This document shows, one piece after another, positions 1 to 7,913 of a stretch of DNA of 64,000 bases. The stretch comes from Altericroceibacterium xinjiangense (GTDB lineage Bacteria; Pseudomonadota; Alphaproteobacteria; Sphingomonadales; Sphingomonadaceae). The notes below the pieces were generated by a model. The model saw only the letters and a list, made by a program, of their open reading frames with translations. It searched no databases and was not told where the DNA came from. A program made the position numbers and the translations under genes. The stretch is from contig NZ_RSEK01000009.1 of NCBI RefSeq assembly GCF_003958635.1, forward strand, positions 1 through 64,000. The letters run 5' to 3'. Positions within the stretch are counted from its first letter, which is position 1. Every line of letters starts with the position of its first letter.

Positions 1-29
1 TCACAGCGCCTCCTTGCGCCGCCTGTGAA

Positions 30-656
30 TCAAATCTGCGCTGCTTTGGGAATCCCTTTAATGGGTCCTGAGCCTAGCATCGCTGCTACTACCCACCTTC
101 GTGCCGAAGCTTTATTCGCACCTGCTTTCCGTGCGTACCATTCACGCTGGTCCTTTATCCGGGCATCCTCGTAAAGAGACATGCGACGATCCAGAGGCTT
201 TTCGCGAACGCGACACATTTCCGTCGTCACTTGATCATCGGCAGCAAACTCGGCGGGCAACTTTGTTCCAGCAAACTGGTTTGCGTCGAGAATGTTTTTG
301 AGGTGCTTACGGAACTCTCTTGTGGCTCTTGCGTGGTCTTCCATGTCAAATGGCGGTGCGCGCATACAAAATCGCCAAGATGATGTCTTGATTGATTCTG
401 CAAGGGCGCGTCCCTGATACCAGACCTGCTCTGGCTTGTTCAAAAATCTCCAAATAAAGAAGGTCAAAGAGAGGCAGAACAAAAAGGTGAATAGATAGTA
501 GTACCAGCTGTCTTGACCGGAGCGCCCGCTCATCGCTCCGCACACAATTAGGAGCGCGTACTCTGCGCGGAGCGACCAAAGATATTGCCCCTGCGACACG
601 GCAGAGAGCTTGTCTGCTGCACGATAAACTGCCGGAAAGATCGGGCCTTTGGTCAA
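30..656 (-). CDS. DUF4231 / SLATT-type membrane protein
   Basis: This 208-residue protein has two membrane segments near its N-terminus (about residues 31-44 and 52-71). They are followed by the motif WYQGRALAESIKTSSWRF at about 79-96, typical of DUF4231, a member of the SLATT families of predicted membrane effectors. A charged helical region follows. Translation appears to start at TTG (654-656), whose bases overlap the TGA stop of the TIR gene upstream, so the two are probably translationally coupled. Many DUF4231 proteins have a second hydrophobic pair after the KANKASARRW stretch. Here the protein ends 21 residues after that point with no clear membrane helix, so it may be truncated or a short variant. 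The region is visibly AT-richer than the rest of the window. The family call is good; a role as a pore-forming effector is inference from the family. Confidence 0.72.
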   Translation of the reverse strand: MTKGPIFPAVYRAADKLSAVSQGQYLWSLRAEYALLIVCGAMSGRSGQDSWYYYLFTFLFCLSLTFFIWRFLNKPEQVWYQGRALAESIKTSSWRFCMRAPPFDMEDHARATREFRKHLKNILDANQFAGTKLPAEFAADDQVTTEMCRVREKPLDRRMSLYEDARIKDQREWYARKAGANKASARRWVVAAMLGSGPIKGIPKAAQI

Positions 657-1063
657 GGAACCACATTCCGAATTGCGCTAACTATAGTGTTTGCATTCCA
701 GCCGACAATTTCGTCAGCAGCATCGCTGATAGCTTTCGGCGTATTCACTGAGCCCCAAGGCTTGATACCGACAATTGGCTTTCCGAGCTGCTTGGCAAAA
801 TCGATCTCAAACTGGATCCACTCGCTATGGGCAACATACATTCCACTTGTGACAACAACACATTGGACCGGACGAATTTGATCTCTGATTTCTTCTTGCA
901 ACCCGGCATTCGACATTTGATCGAACTTATTGCTCTCCGGGACTGAGTAGTTGGAGTATGAGAAGTTATTGGCAGCATCCAAGAATGCTACCACCCGCTG
1001 GTAGTGCTCTGAATAACGCCAAGCATGGCTGATGAACAGGCGATAGGTATGCAGGGTGGGCAT
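653..1063 (-). CDS. TIR-like domain protein (ThsB/MTH538-type)
   Basis: This is a 136-residue single-domain protein. It opens with the TIR strand-A motif YRLFISHAW (residues 7-15) and has the helix motif SEWIQFEI, with W82 and E86 in the W-x3-E spacing that holds the catalytic glutamate of NAD-cleaving TIR domains. The strand GKPIVGIKPWG (94-104) matches the end of the fold. The overall look is closest to the TIR-like domain of Thoeris ThsB proteins. It is the first gene of a two-gene unit and its stop overlaps the start of the SLATT gene. In defence systems, TIR proteins make or degrade NAD-derived nucleotides that trigger a partner effector; here the partner would be the SLATT protein. The fold and motif are seen in the sequence, while the defence role is inferred. 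Confidence 0.8.
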   Translation of the reverse strand: MPTLHTYRLFISHAWRYSEHYQRVVAFLDAANNFSYSNYSVPESNKFDQMSNAGLQEEIRDQIRPVQCVVVTSGMYVAHSEWIQFEIDFAKQLGKPIVGIKPWGSVNTPKAISDAADEIVGWNANTIVSAIRNVVP

Positions 1064-1207
1064 GGCAGGGATCCTTTCTCGCGACAGTCCTGACTATCGC
1101 GGAAGCGCCAACATCGGAAGGGACGACGAGGGAAGTCTCCACAATAGAGTTTCCTACAGTTTCTAACTGCCGTCACTGTTCGGCTTTCCAAAGCTGAAAG
1201 CTGATCT

Positions 1208-1834
1208 ATGCCCACTACGAACTGCAGTCCGCAGCAGAGCAACACCCTCGCGAGCGAACTTCCCACACCCGCCCGCAAGCCCCGCCACAACGAGTGGACC
1301 CGCGCCAAGATGGTCCTATTCCTGCGGGAGCTTGCGGCCTCGCAGTCCGTATCCCAGGCGGCGAAGTCCGTCGGCATGAGCAGGCAGTCGGCTTATGCCT
1401 TGCGCAACCGGCTGGTCGGCACGCCGTTCGCGCTCGCGTGGGAAGTCGCGCTGGAGGCGGGCTTGCAGCAGCTGGCCCATGCGGTGATGGACCGGGCGAT
1501 CAACGGGGAGGAAGTGCCCCATTACTACCACGGGGAATTGATCGGCACTTCGCGCCGCTATGACGGGCGGCTCGCCACTTGGCTGCTCGACAACCCGTGG
1601 AAGGTCGGCCGCAACCAGGTCGCGCGCGAATTCGTCGCCCCGGCATTCGACAAGCTGCTCGAACGGATCGAATGGGCCGGGCTCGACTGGGAAGAAGGCG
1701 AGTGCCTTCCGGGCGCCGGTCCCGCCCCGCAGACCGAGGCGGAAGGAGAGGAACGGGAAATGGCCTTCCTCACCCGCAGCTGGTACGCCGACGCAGCCGA
1801 CGCTCCCTCCACCCGCGGACGGCGGGGACGATGA
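1208..1834 (+). CDS. helix-turn-helix protein of unknown function
   Basis: This 208-residue protein starts at ATG and is divergent from the TIR unit. A helix-turn-helix is clear at about residues 46-69 (SVSQAAKSVGMSRQSAYALR), in the style of resolvase or terminase-small-subunit HTHs. It is followed by a conserved-looking helical region with YYHGELIGTSRRYD and LLDNPWKVGRN, and an acidic then arginine-rich tail. No enzymatic motif was seen. Similar stand-alone HTH proteins are common in Erythrobacteraceae, to my recollection, with no known function. DNA binding is likely, but its target and any link to the neighbouring TIR genes are unknown. Confidence 0.6.
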   Translation: MPTTNCSPQQSNTLASELPTPARKPRHNEWTRAKMVLFLRELAASQSVSQAAKSVGMSRQSAYALRNRLVGTPFALAWEVALEAGLQQLAHAVMDRAINGEEVPHYYHGELIGTSRRYDGRLATWLLDNPWKVGRNQVAREFVAPAFDKLLERIEWAGLDWEEGECLPGAGPAPQTEAEGEEREMAFLTRSWYADAADAPSTRGRRGR

Positions 1835-2047
1835 TCGTGCGCGGGATCGGGTACCGAAGCGGGCAGGGTGCCGCTGCCGGGACGCAACATTCTTGCGCCG
1901 ATGCGACGGAACATTTTATTTTCTCCGCACGCCCGAAACTGTCGTTTTCATCCCCCAACCCCGCGCAAATCCTCGCCTCTCGGGCCTGACACCGGGGTGT
2001 AGGACATGTCAGGTATGTCAACCTCGCACCTTTGAATACAAAGATCC

Positions 2048-2072
2048 GGAACCGCATCCCGGCCGCCCCGTT
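2048..2072 (+). promoter_or_regulatory. EcfG-type general stress promoter
   Basis: GGAAC at 2048-2052 is followed by exactly 16 bases and CGTT at 2069-2072. This is the consensus GGAAC-N16/17-CGTT of the alphaproteobacterial general stress sigma factor EcfG. It points toward the CHRD lipoprotein gene 74 bases downstream and lies in the 311-base gap after the HTH gene. Function is inferred from the match. Confidence 0.6.
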
Positions 2073-2083
2073 ACAAAAGGGAA

Positions 2084-2123
2084 GGCCGGCGCCCCTCCCA
2101 GACCCCCCTCCCGGGCGCCGGCC
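2084..2123 (+). other. GC-rich hairpin in the 5' leader of the CHRD gene
   Basis: A perfect 11-base inverted repeat, GGCCGGCGCCC (2084-2094) and its complement (2113-2123), flanks an 18-base pyrimidine-rich loop. It lies just after the predicted EcfG promoter and just before the Shine-Dalgarno AAAGGGAAAG. It would form in the leader transcript. It has no U-tract, so it could be a stability or translation element rather than a terminator. Confidence 0.45.
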
Positions 2124-2145
2124 GACCAACAAAGGGAAAGCCTGA

Positions 2146-2649
2146 ATGAAGCAAACCCTCATCCCCACATTCGCAATCGCTTCCGCGCTCGGCTTGTCCG
2201 CCTGCGCTATGACTCCTGCGGGCGTCACGGATGCTGCGGCCCCCGGGCCTTCGGTAGGCGCACCGCTCCACACCGGCACCCCGCTGGTCGCCACGCTCAG
2301 TGGCCCCGCGGTCCCGAACCGGCAGGGCGATCAGGACGGCAACGGCCAGTTCGCGCTATGGGCGGACTCCAGCCTCAATCGTGTGTGCTACAGCCTTGGC
2401 GTCGGAATGATCGACAACGCCACTTCCGCCGCCGTCCATCGCGGCGGTCCCGGTGAAAGAGGGCCGGTGGTAGTCCCCCTGAGGACACCCACCCCGCGCC
2501 AGAGCGAAGGCTGCGTGGACTCGGTCGATCCCACCCTAGTCCGGGACCTCATCGCCAACCCGAACAACTACTACGTCCACGTCCTCACCACGACGTACCC
2601 CAACGGGGCAATCCGGGCGCAGTTGATGCGGGAAGAAAACGTTCGCTGA
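2146..2649 (+). CDS. CHRD-domain lipoprotein
   Basis: This 167-residue protein has a lipoprotein signal peptide with lipobox LSAC (C20), so it is probably anchored in an outer or inner membrane leaflet. The rest is a CHRD domain. The core is ATLSGPAVPNRQGDQDGNGQF at about 58-78, and the C-terminus YYVHVLTTTYPNGAIRAQL gives the usual end of the fold. CHRD domains are beta-sandwiches found in BMP-binding chordin and, with unknown role, in many bacterial secreted proteins. A good Shine-Dalgarno lies upstream, and an EcfG-type promoter suggests induction by general stress. It converges on the RlpA gene with only three bases between the stops. Confidence 0.8.
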   Translation: MKQTLIPTFAIASALGLSACAMTPAGVTDAAAPGPSVGAPLHTGTPLVATLSGPAVPNRQGDQDGNGQFALWADSSLNRVCYSLGVGMIDNATSAAVHRGGPGERGPVVVPLRTPTPRQSEGCVDSVDPTLVRDLIANPNNYYVHVLTTTYPNGAIRAQLMREENVR

Positions 2650-2652
2650 AGC

Positions 2653-3177
2653 CTACTGGCTCACCAGCGCAAGCTGTACCTTGGCGCTGCCGCGGCGGAT
2701 TATCCCAATCTCCTCGGCAGCAGCCTCGCTCAGGTCGATCACCCGCCCGTGCCCAAACGGCCCGCGGTCGTTGATCCGCACCACCACCGACTTGTCCTGG
2801 TAAGTCACCCGAACCAGACTGCCAAAGGGCAGGGTGCGATGGGCCGCAGTCAGCTCATCCGGATCGAACCGCTCCCCGCTCGCAGTCGGACGCCCGGCAA
2901 GCCCCGGGCCGTACCAGCTGGCGACGCCGCCCTTCAGCCGCCGGCTGACCTTCGCCGCGCTGTCCCGCATCACATTGCCCGCAGCCTTCACGGCCTCGGA
3001 CAAGGCTGCGTCGTCTTCGGGGGAAGGGGTGAAGCGCGGCAGCGCCGCCTCGCTGTCATCGACAGCCTCAGCTTCCGCCGCGACCGACGGGCTCTCGTCA
3101 ACGCTCTGGGCCTGTACGGCCCCAAGCCCGGTAAGAGCGAACGCCCCCGTCGCGATCATCGCTGTCAGCAGCTTCAT
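2653..3177 (-). CDS. RlpA-like septal ring lytic transglycosylase
   Basis: I place the start at ATG 3177, which has GGAGGA upstream and leads straight into a signal peptide (MKLLTAM... AVQAQ). This gives 174 residues. After an acidic linker comes the double-psi beta-barrel of Rlp[20 protein letters not shown], then [12 protein letters not shown] and [18 protein letters not shown], which contains the catalytic aspartate of the family. RlpA proteins cleave peptidoglycan glycan strands lacking stem peptides at the division septum. There is no C-terminal SPOR domain, so septal targeting by SPOR is absent or supplied by another protein. Confidence 0.82.
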   Translation of the reverse strand: MKLLTAMIATGAFALTGLGAVQAQSVDESPSVAAEAEAVDDSEAALPRFTPSPEDDAALSEAVKAAGNVMRDSAAKVSRRLKGGVASWYGPGLAGRPTASGERFDPDELTAAHRTLPFGSLVRVTYQDKSVVVRINDRGPFGHGRVIDLSEAAAEEIGIIRRGSAKVQLALVSQ

Positions 3178-3311
3178 GGCTGTCCTCCGTCGACCAAGTC
3201 GGTCAACGGAATAAAGCAGCCTTCGCACATGCGGAACCAGCGGGTGGTCACTCTGTCCCGCCCGCGGCTCACTTCATCCCGCACAAAGCGGGCAAGCTGG
3301 GGATAACGCCG

Positions 3312-4541
3312 TTAGCCGCCCCGCTTCGCCAGCAACCGCAGCCGCAAGGCATTCAGCTTGATGAACCCTTCGGCATCCTTCTGGTCGTAAGCGCCTGCGT
3401 CATCCTCGAAGGTCACGTGGCGTTCGGAATAGAGGCTGTCCGGGCTCTTGCGGCCGACGACCTGCGCGTTGCCCTTGTAGAGCTTGAGGCGAACGGTGCC
3501 GTTGACCTGCTTCTGGCTGAGATCGATCGCAGCCTGCAGCATCTCGCGTTCGGGGCTGAACCAGAGGCCGTTGTAGATGAGTTCGGCATAGCGGGGCATC
3601 AACTCATCCTTCAGATGCGCTGCGCCGCGATCCAGGGTGATCTGCTCGATCCCGCGATGGGCCCGGGCGTAAATCTCGCCGCCCGGCGTTTCGTACATTC
3701 CCCGACTCTTCATCCCGACGAAGCGGTTCTCAACCAGATCCAGCCGACCGATGCCGTGCTTCTGGCCAAGATCGTTCAGTGCAGTCAGGAGCGACGCGGA
3801 GCTTAGCCTGTCTCCATTCAGGGCTACACCGTCGCCGCGTTCGAACTCTATGTCGATGTATTCCGGCTGGTCCGGCGCATCCTCGGGATTGTTGGTGCGT
3901 GAGTAGACGTAGTCCGGCACTTCCTCCCACGGGTCTTCAAGGACCTTCCCTTCAGAAGACGTGTGCAGCAGGTTCGCGTCGGTGGAGAACGGGCTTTCGC
4001 CGCGCTTGTCCTTCGGCACCGGAACCTGGTGCGCTTCGGCCCAGGCGATCAGCGCTGTACGACTGTTGAGATCCCATTCGCGCCAGGGAGCGATCACCTT
4101 GATGTCGGGGTCTAGCGCATAGGCCGACAACTCGAACCGCACCTGATCGTTGCCTTTGCCAGTCGCGCCATGGGCGATCGCATCCGCACCGGTTTCGCGG
4201 GCAATTTCGATCAGGCGCTTGGAAATGAGGGGGCGGGCGATGGAAGTGCCCAGCAGGTAGTCCCCTTCATAGCGGGCGTTTGCGCGCATCATGGGAAAAA
4301 CGAAGTCGCTGACAAACTCTTCGCGAAGATCATCGATGAAAATGTGCTCGTCAGGAATTCCGAGCAGCTTGGCCTTAGCGCGTGCCGGTTCCAACTCCTC
4401 GCCCTGGCCCAGATCTGCGGTGAAGGTCACCACTTCGCAGCCATAGGTCACCTGGAGCCATTTCAGGATGACGCTGGTGTCGAGGCCGCCCGAGTAGGCA
4501 AGAACGACCCGCTTGAAGTCCGCGCGCTGGCTGTCCGGCAT
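3312..4541 (-). CDS. argG: argininosuccinate synthase
   Basis: This 409-residue protein is normal length for the enzyme that joins citrulline and aspartate with ATP to make argininosuccinate, the penultimate step of arginine synthesis. The N-type ATP pyrophosphatase P-loop [13 protein letters not shown] begins at residue 17. Other family signatures are [11 protein letters not shown] (about 98-108), [15 protein letters not shown] (about 123-137) and [18 protein letters not shown]. It stands alone, with no other arginine genes in the window. Cytoplasmic. Confidence 0.97.
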   Translation of the reverse strand: MPDSQRADFKRVVLAYSGGLDTSVILKWLQVTYGCEVVTFTADLGQGEELEPARAKAKLLGIPDEHIFIDDLREEFVSDFVFPMMRANARYEGDYLLGTSIARPLISKRLIEIARETGADAIAHGATGKGNDQVRFELSAYALDPDIKVIAPWREWDLNSRTALIAWAEAHQVPVPKDKRGESPFSTDANLLHTSSEGKVLEDPWEEVPDYVYSRTNNPEDAPDQPEYIDIEFERGDGVALNGDRLSSASLLTALNDLGQKHGIGRLDLVENRFVGMKSRGMYETPGGEIYARAHRGIEQITLDRGAAHLKDELMPRYAELIYNGLWFSPEREMLQAAIDLSQKQVNGTVRLKLYKGNAQVVGRKSPDSLYSERHVTFEDDAGAYDQKDAEGFIKLNALRLRLLAKRGG

Positions 4542-4611
4542 ACTTTTCTAGGCTCCATATTGAACGTGCCGGGCCGGTATCAGGCAGGGGGGCTGGACGC
4601 AATGCGAGCCT

Positions 4612-5169
4612 TCAGCGAATGCGCCTTGCGCCAAGCCTCGGGTTCAAGGCAGCGATGTGATTGAGCCACTGCTTGGGTTTGCGCAGCAGTTCAGCCGGAT
4701 AATCCACGGTGAGCCCAGCGAGCTGGGCCATGCGCCCTACGAAGTGGATGCAGTTTCTGCGGTCCAGATCGTAGTAATTGCCGGGCTGCTTGCGCCAGGT
4801 CGTGACTTCCTGCTTCATCCGGAGATAGGTTTCGTCGGAAATGGGAATCGTGAAGTGCCGATTTGTTGTGCGAACGTACTTGGGACCTTCAACGATGATG
4901 ACGTGCTTGACTGGCCCCGCCAGCACAGCCGGGCCGGCGGTCTCCGCTGAAAAGCCGTAGTTCTCGTTTACAGGCTGCCCGGTGCTATCAAGCGTTCCTT
5001 CAAAAACCACGAAGGTGTGCGGATAGCGGCCGAAGAATGAACCGTTGAAGCTCTGGAAGGAAACCTTGACCTGCGCAGAGGCCGGGGTTGCTCCCGCACA
5101 CAGAGCGGCAAGCGCCAGCATCATGCGCAGCACGAGATCGCGGATCAGGCGGTGCTTAACCACTATCAT
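4612..5169 (-). CDS. secreted protein of unknown function, possible cysteine-hydrolase fold
   Basis: This 185-residue protein has a signal peptide ending near ATPASAQ. The mature part contains PHTFVVFEGTL and, later, YYDLDRRNCIHFVGRMAQLAGL. A histidine in an early strand followed by a cysteine at the start of a helix is the layout of permuted NlpC/P60 or papain-like hydrolases. I could not assign a known family, so that idea is tentative. Its ATG overlaps the stop of cfa (ATGA), so it is co-translated with the cyclopropane synthase. A role in the cell envelope is plausible from the signal peptide and the neighbour. Confidence 0.6.
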   Translation of the reverse strand: MIVVKHRLIRDLVLRMMLALAALCAGATPASAQVKVSFQSFNGSFFGRYPHTFVVFEGTLDSTGQPVNENYGFSAETAGPAVLAGPVKHVIIVEGPKYVRTTNRHFTIPISDETYLRMKQEVTTWRKQPGNYYDLDRRNCIHFVGRMAQLAGLTVDYPAELLRKPKQWLNHIAALNPRLGARRIR

Positions 5170-6431
5170 TCAGCTGCTTGCGATTGGGCTGCGTCATATG
5201 CTTTCTCAGCTTCCATGATGTAGTCTCGTGACAGCGGCAGTGCATGACGATTGCGGATGTACTGGATCTGAAAATTGCACATCCCGCCGGTTTCGAACGC
5301 CGCCGTCGAACCGGCGAGATAGAACGTCCACATGCGAAAAAAACGTTCATCGAATATGGCGGTGATCTCATCGCGATGGTCCATGCAACGGCGGTACCAC
5401 TCCCGCAGCGTCTTGGCGTAATGCAGGCGCAGGGTTTCCACGTCGCTGGCAATCAGCCGGCTTTTTTCGCTGGCCGCAACAGTTTCGCTGAGTGCTGGAA
5501 TGTAACCGCCGGGAAAGACATACTTGTCTGTGAAGGCATCGGTCGAGCCGGGTTTACCCATTCTGCCGATCGTGTGGAGCAGCATTACACCATCTTCCTT
5601 CATCAGGCTGGCGCAATCGCGGAAGAAACGCTCGTACTGGGGAGTGCCGACGTGTTCGAACATGCCGACCGACACGATCCGGTCGAATGTTTTCCCCCGC
5701 TGAGCGAGGTCACGGTAGTCCACGAGTTCGAATTTGACCCGATCCGAAACTCCGGCAGCCGCGGCCCGCTTCTCCGCGAGTTCAAGCTGCTCCTTGCTCA
5801 GGGTAATTCCAAGAACCTGTACGTCGGCCTTGCGAGCGAGGTAGATCGCCATTCCCCCCCAGCCGCAGCCGATATCCAGAACTGTCAATCCTGGCTTCAA
5901 CGCGAGCTTGGCGGCGATGTGGGCAAGCTTCGCCTCCTGCGCCTGTTCCAGCGTCATGCCGTCTTCCGGCCAGTAGGCGCAACTGTACTGCATATGCTCG
6001 GGGTCGAGCATCAGCTTGTAAAGGTCATTCCCGATGTCGTAGTGATGGGCGACGTTACGTCGTGCGCTGCCTGGTTTGTTAAAGGAGCGAGCAACGAATT
6101 CAATCCGCCCCCGTATCCTGCGCAACAAACTTGGGCGCACAAGCTTCCCGCGCTTTTCCCACGGATTGTTCGACTGGACAAGCTGGACGAGCTCCATGAC
6201 GCCGCCGCGTTCGAGCACGATGCGGCCGTCCATGTAGGCTTCCCCGGCGCCGAGACGGGGGTCGAGCATCAGGTCGCGCGGGACCTTATCGTCGGTAAAG
6301 CGTACGGCGACATCCGGAAACCCGGGCTCCAGTTGCCCGAGGGTCAGGTGCCGGCCATCGGCAAAGGTGATCTCCAGCCGCCCCCGCCGGACCATCTGAC
6401 CCATCAACTTGTCGAACAGCCTTGTTGCCAT
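5166..6431 (-). CDS. cfa: cyclopropane-fatty-acyl-phospholipid synthase
   Basis: This 421-residue SAM-dependent methyltransferase adds a methylene group across double bonds of membrane phospholipid acyl chains. The SAM-binding motif VLDIGCGWGGMAIYLA lies at about 185-200. It is preceded by the family sequence AHHYDIGNDLYKLMLDPEHMQYSCAYW (about 128-154), and DRIVSVGMFEHVG and the FPGGYIPALSE region follow. An N-terminal domain of about 120 residues is normal for the family. It is the first gene of a two-gene overlapping unit with the secreted protein downstream. Membrane-associated; often induced in stationary phase or by acid. Confidence 0.93.
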   Translation of the reverse strand: MATRLFDKLMGQMVRRGRLEITFADGRHLTLGQLEPGFPDVAVRFTDDKVPRDLMLDPRLGAGEAYMDGRIVLERGGVMELVQLVQSNNPWEKRGKLVRPSLLRRIRGRIEFVARSFNKPGSARRNVAHHYDIGNDLYKLMLDPEHMQYSCAYWPEDGMTLEQAQEAKLAHIAAKLALKPGLTVLDIGCGWGGMAIYLARKADVQVLGITLSKEQLELAEKRAAAAGVSDRVKFELVDYRDLAQRGKTFDRIVSVGMFEHVGTPQYERFFRDCASLMKEDGVMLLHTIGRMGKPGSTDAFTDKYVFPGGYIPALSETVAASEKSRLIASDVETLRLHYAKTLREWYRRCMDHRDEITAIFDERFFRMWTFYLAGSTAAFETGGMCNFQIQYIRNRHALPLSRDYIMEAEKAYDAAQSQAAE

Positions 6432-6516
6432 CGTGCGAACTCTCCCTGACGTTGGCGGTCAGATGATGCGCAGGCGCGGGCAAGTCAATTGCGCTGCCGC
6501 CTCCACCGTGAACACC

Positions 6517-7254
6517 TCAGATCCCCGCGTACCAGTGGTAGCCGCGATCCTCCCAGTATCCGCCGTTTCCGCCTTCGATCCAGTCGAGGCTTTCGACGGC
6601 TTCTATGCCGGTCAGGTACTTGGCATGCTTGTAACCCAGCTGGCGCTCAATTCTCATGCGCAAAGGCGCGCCATTGCGTACGGGAAGCGGATGGCCGTTG
6701 AGTGAATGCGCGACGATGGTCTGGGGGTGAAAGGCGTCGATCAGGTCAACGCTTTCATAATACTCGTCGCCGCCCAGCCTGTCGGCACAACGAAAGACGA
6801 CGTAGCGCGCGCGGTCCTGCAACCCTGCCAATGCCAGGATGCCTCCGAGTTGCGGGCCGGTCCATTGGCCGATGGCGCTCCAGCCCTCCACGCAGTCGTG
6901 CCGGGTGATCTGGGTTCGTTGAGGCAAGCTGTGCAGTTCTGCGAGCGAAAGGGAGAGAGGCCGCTCCACCAGGCCGCCAACTTGCAGGCGCCAATCGGCA
7001 AATCCGTTCGCCAGATGAGCAAGATATTTAGGGCTGTCCGGCTGGATGGTGCCATTGCCGCGAAAGAACGGCGAGATGTCTTCCGGCGGAAACTCACGCG
7101 CCAGCGAATAGCGGCCGCCAATCAGCCGATGGGCTGCCTTGTGCCAATCGTCGGAACTCTCCAGCAGAGCTGCGACGGGCTTCGTTTCCGCTAGCTTGGA
7201 GCAGCCGGTTGTAATGGCCGCCATCATGGCGCCAAGAAAATACCGGCGCTTCAT
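6517..7254 (-). CDS. molybdopterin-dependent oxidoreductase (sulfite oxidase fold, MsrP-like)
   Basis: I use ATG 7254, which overlaps the stop of the cytochrome b gene and gives 245 residues. The N-terminus MKRRYFLGAMMAAITTGC combines a twin-arginine-like pair with a possible lipobox cysteine (C18). The core is the oxidoreductase molybdopterin domain: VGGLVERPLSLSLAEL, then TRHDCVEGWSAIGQWTG, where C121 would coordinate molybdenum. GAPLRMRIERQLGYKHAKYL comes near the end, then a W/Y-rich tail. MsrP and relatives are periplasmic enzymes fed by a membrane cytochrome b, which is exactly the gene upstream. The substrate is not evident; methionine sulfoxide repair is one option. Confidence 0.85.
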   Translation of the reverse strand: MKRRYFLGAMMAAITTGCSKLAETKPVAALLESSDDWHKAAHRLIGGRYSLAREFPPEDISPFFRGNGTIQPDSPKYLAHLANGFADWRLQVGGLVERPLSLSLAELHSLPQRTQITRHDCVEGWSAIGQWTGPQLGGILALAGLQDRARYVVFRCADRLGGDEYYESVDLIDAFHPQTIVAHSLNGHPLPVRNGAPLRMRIERQLGYKHAKYLTGIEAVESLDWIEGGNGGYWEDRGYHWYAGI

Positions 7255-7913
7255 CTCCGTCCTCCGGTGATCATGGCACGCATCTGGCCAAGCGGGCCGG
7301 ACAGAAGCACAAGGATTACGTGCACCACCGAAAAGGCGAGTAGTGCCCAGGCGACTATGAAGTGGATCGAGCGCGCGCTCTGCCGTCCTCCGAACATGTC
7401 GAGCAGCCAGGGCCAATTGGCGTCCATCGCGGGACTGAGCGCCATCCCGGTAAAGATCATCAGCGGCAGCAGGATGAAGATTACGAAGCCGTAGCTGAGC
7501 TTCTGGAGAAAGTTGAACTTGGATCCCGCACGATGGAAGTCGAAGCTCAGATGGCTGGCGATATCAGCCCGGACAGCGCTCCAGCGCCACTCCCTGCGGG
7601 TGGTCACGAGATCGCGGTGGAAATGGCCGTTGATCAGCGAAGCGATCATGAACACCAGCAGCGAGAGCGCGAAAACCCAGGCGAACAGCAAGTGCCAGTG
7701 ACGGGCGGCCGCAAGGCTATAGTACCCAGGAATCGTGGCCCAGCCGGGAAACCGGGCTACTTCAAGCCAGGCATCCTTGGCCTCAAAGCCCCATTTGCCC
7801 CAGTAGAGAAGCGGGTGCGCGTTGGAGATGTTGAGCCCGGACATGAACAGCACGACAAGCGCCAGCACGTTCAACCAGTGCCACAGCCGGGTAGCTAAGG
7901 TGTGCCGCTTCAT
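7251..7913 (-). CDS. cytochrome b561-type membrane subunit
   Basis: This 220-residue integral membrane protein starts at ATG 7913, overlapping the SDR stop. It has about four to five transmembrane helices with histidines placed for b-type haem: RLWHWLNVL near the N-terminus, ARHWHLLFAWVF, and HFIVAWALLAFSVVHVILV near the C-terminus. It belongs to the cytochrome b/b6-like DUF4405/Ni-hydrogenase b family and would pass quinol electrons to the periplasmic molybdopterin protein encoded next, with a four-base overlap. The pairing is equivalent to MsrQ-MsrP, but the sequence is not obviously MsrQ itself. Confidence 0.83.
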   Translation of the reverse strand: MKRHTLATRLWHWLNVLALVVLFMSGLNISNAHPLLYWGKWGFEAKDAWLEVARFPGWATIPGYYSLAAARHWHLLFAWVFALSLLVFMIASLINGHFHRDLVTTRREWRWSAVRADIASHLSFDFHRAGSKFNFLQKLSYGFVIFILLPLMIFTGMALSPAMDANWPWLLDMFGGRQSARSIHFIVAWALLAFSVVHVILVLLSGPLGQMRAMITGGRR

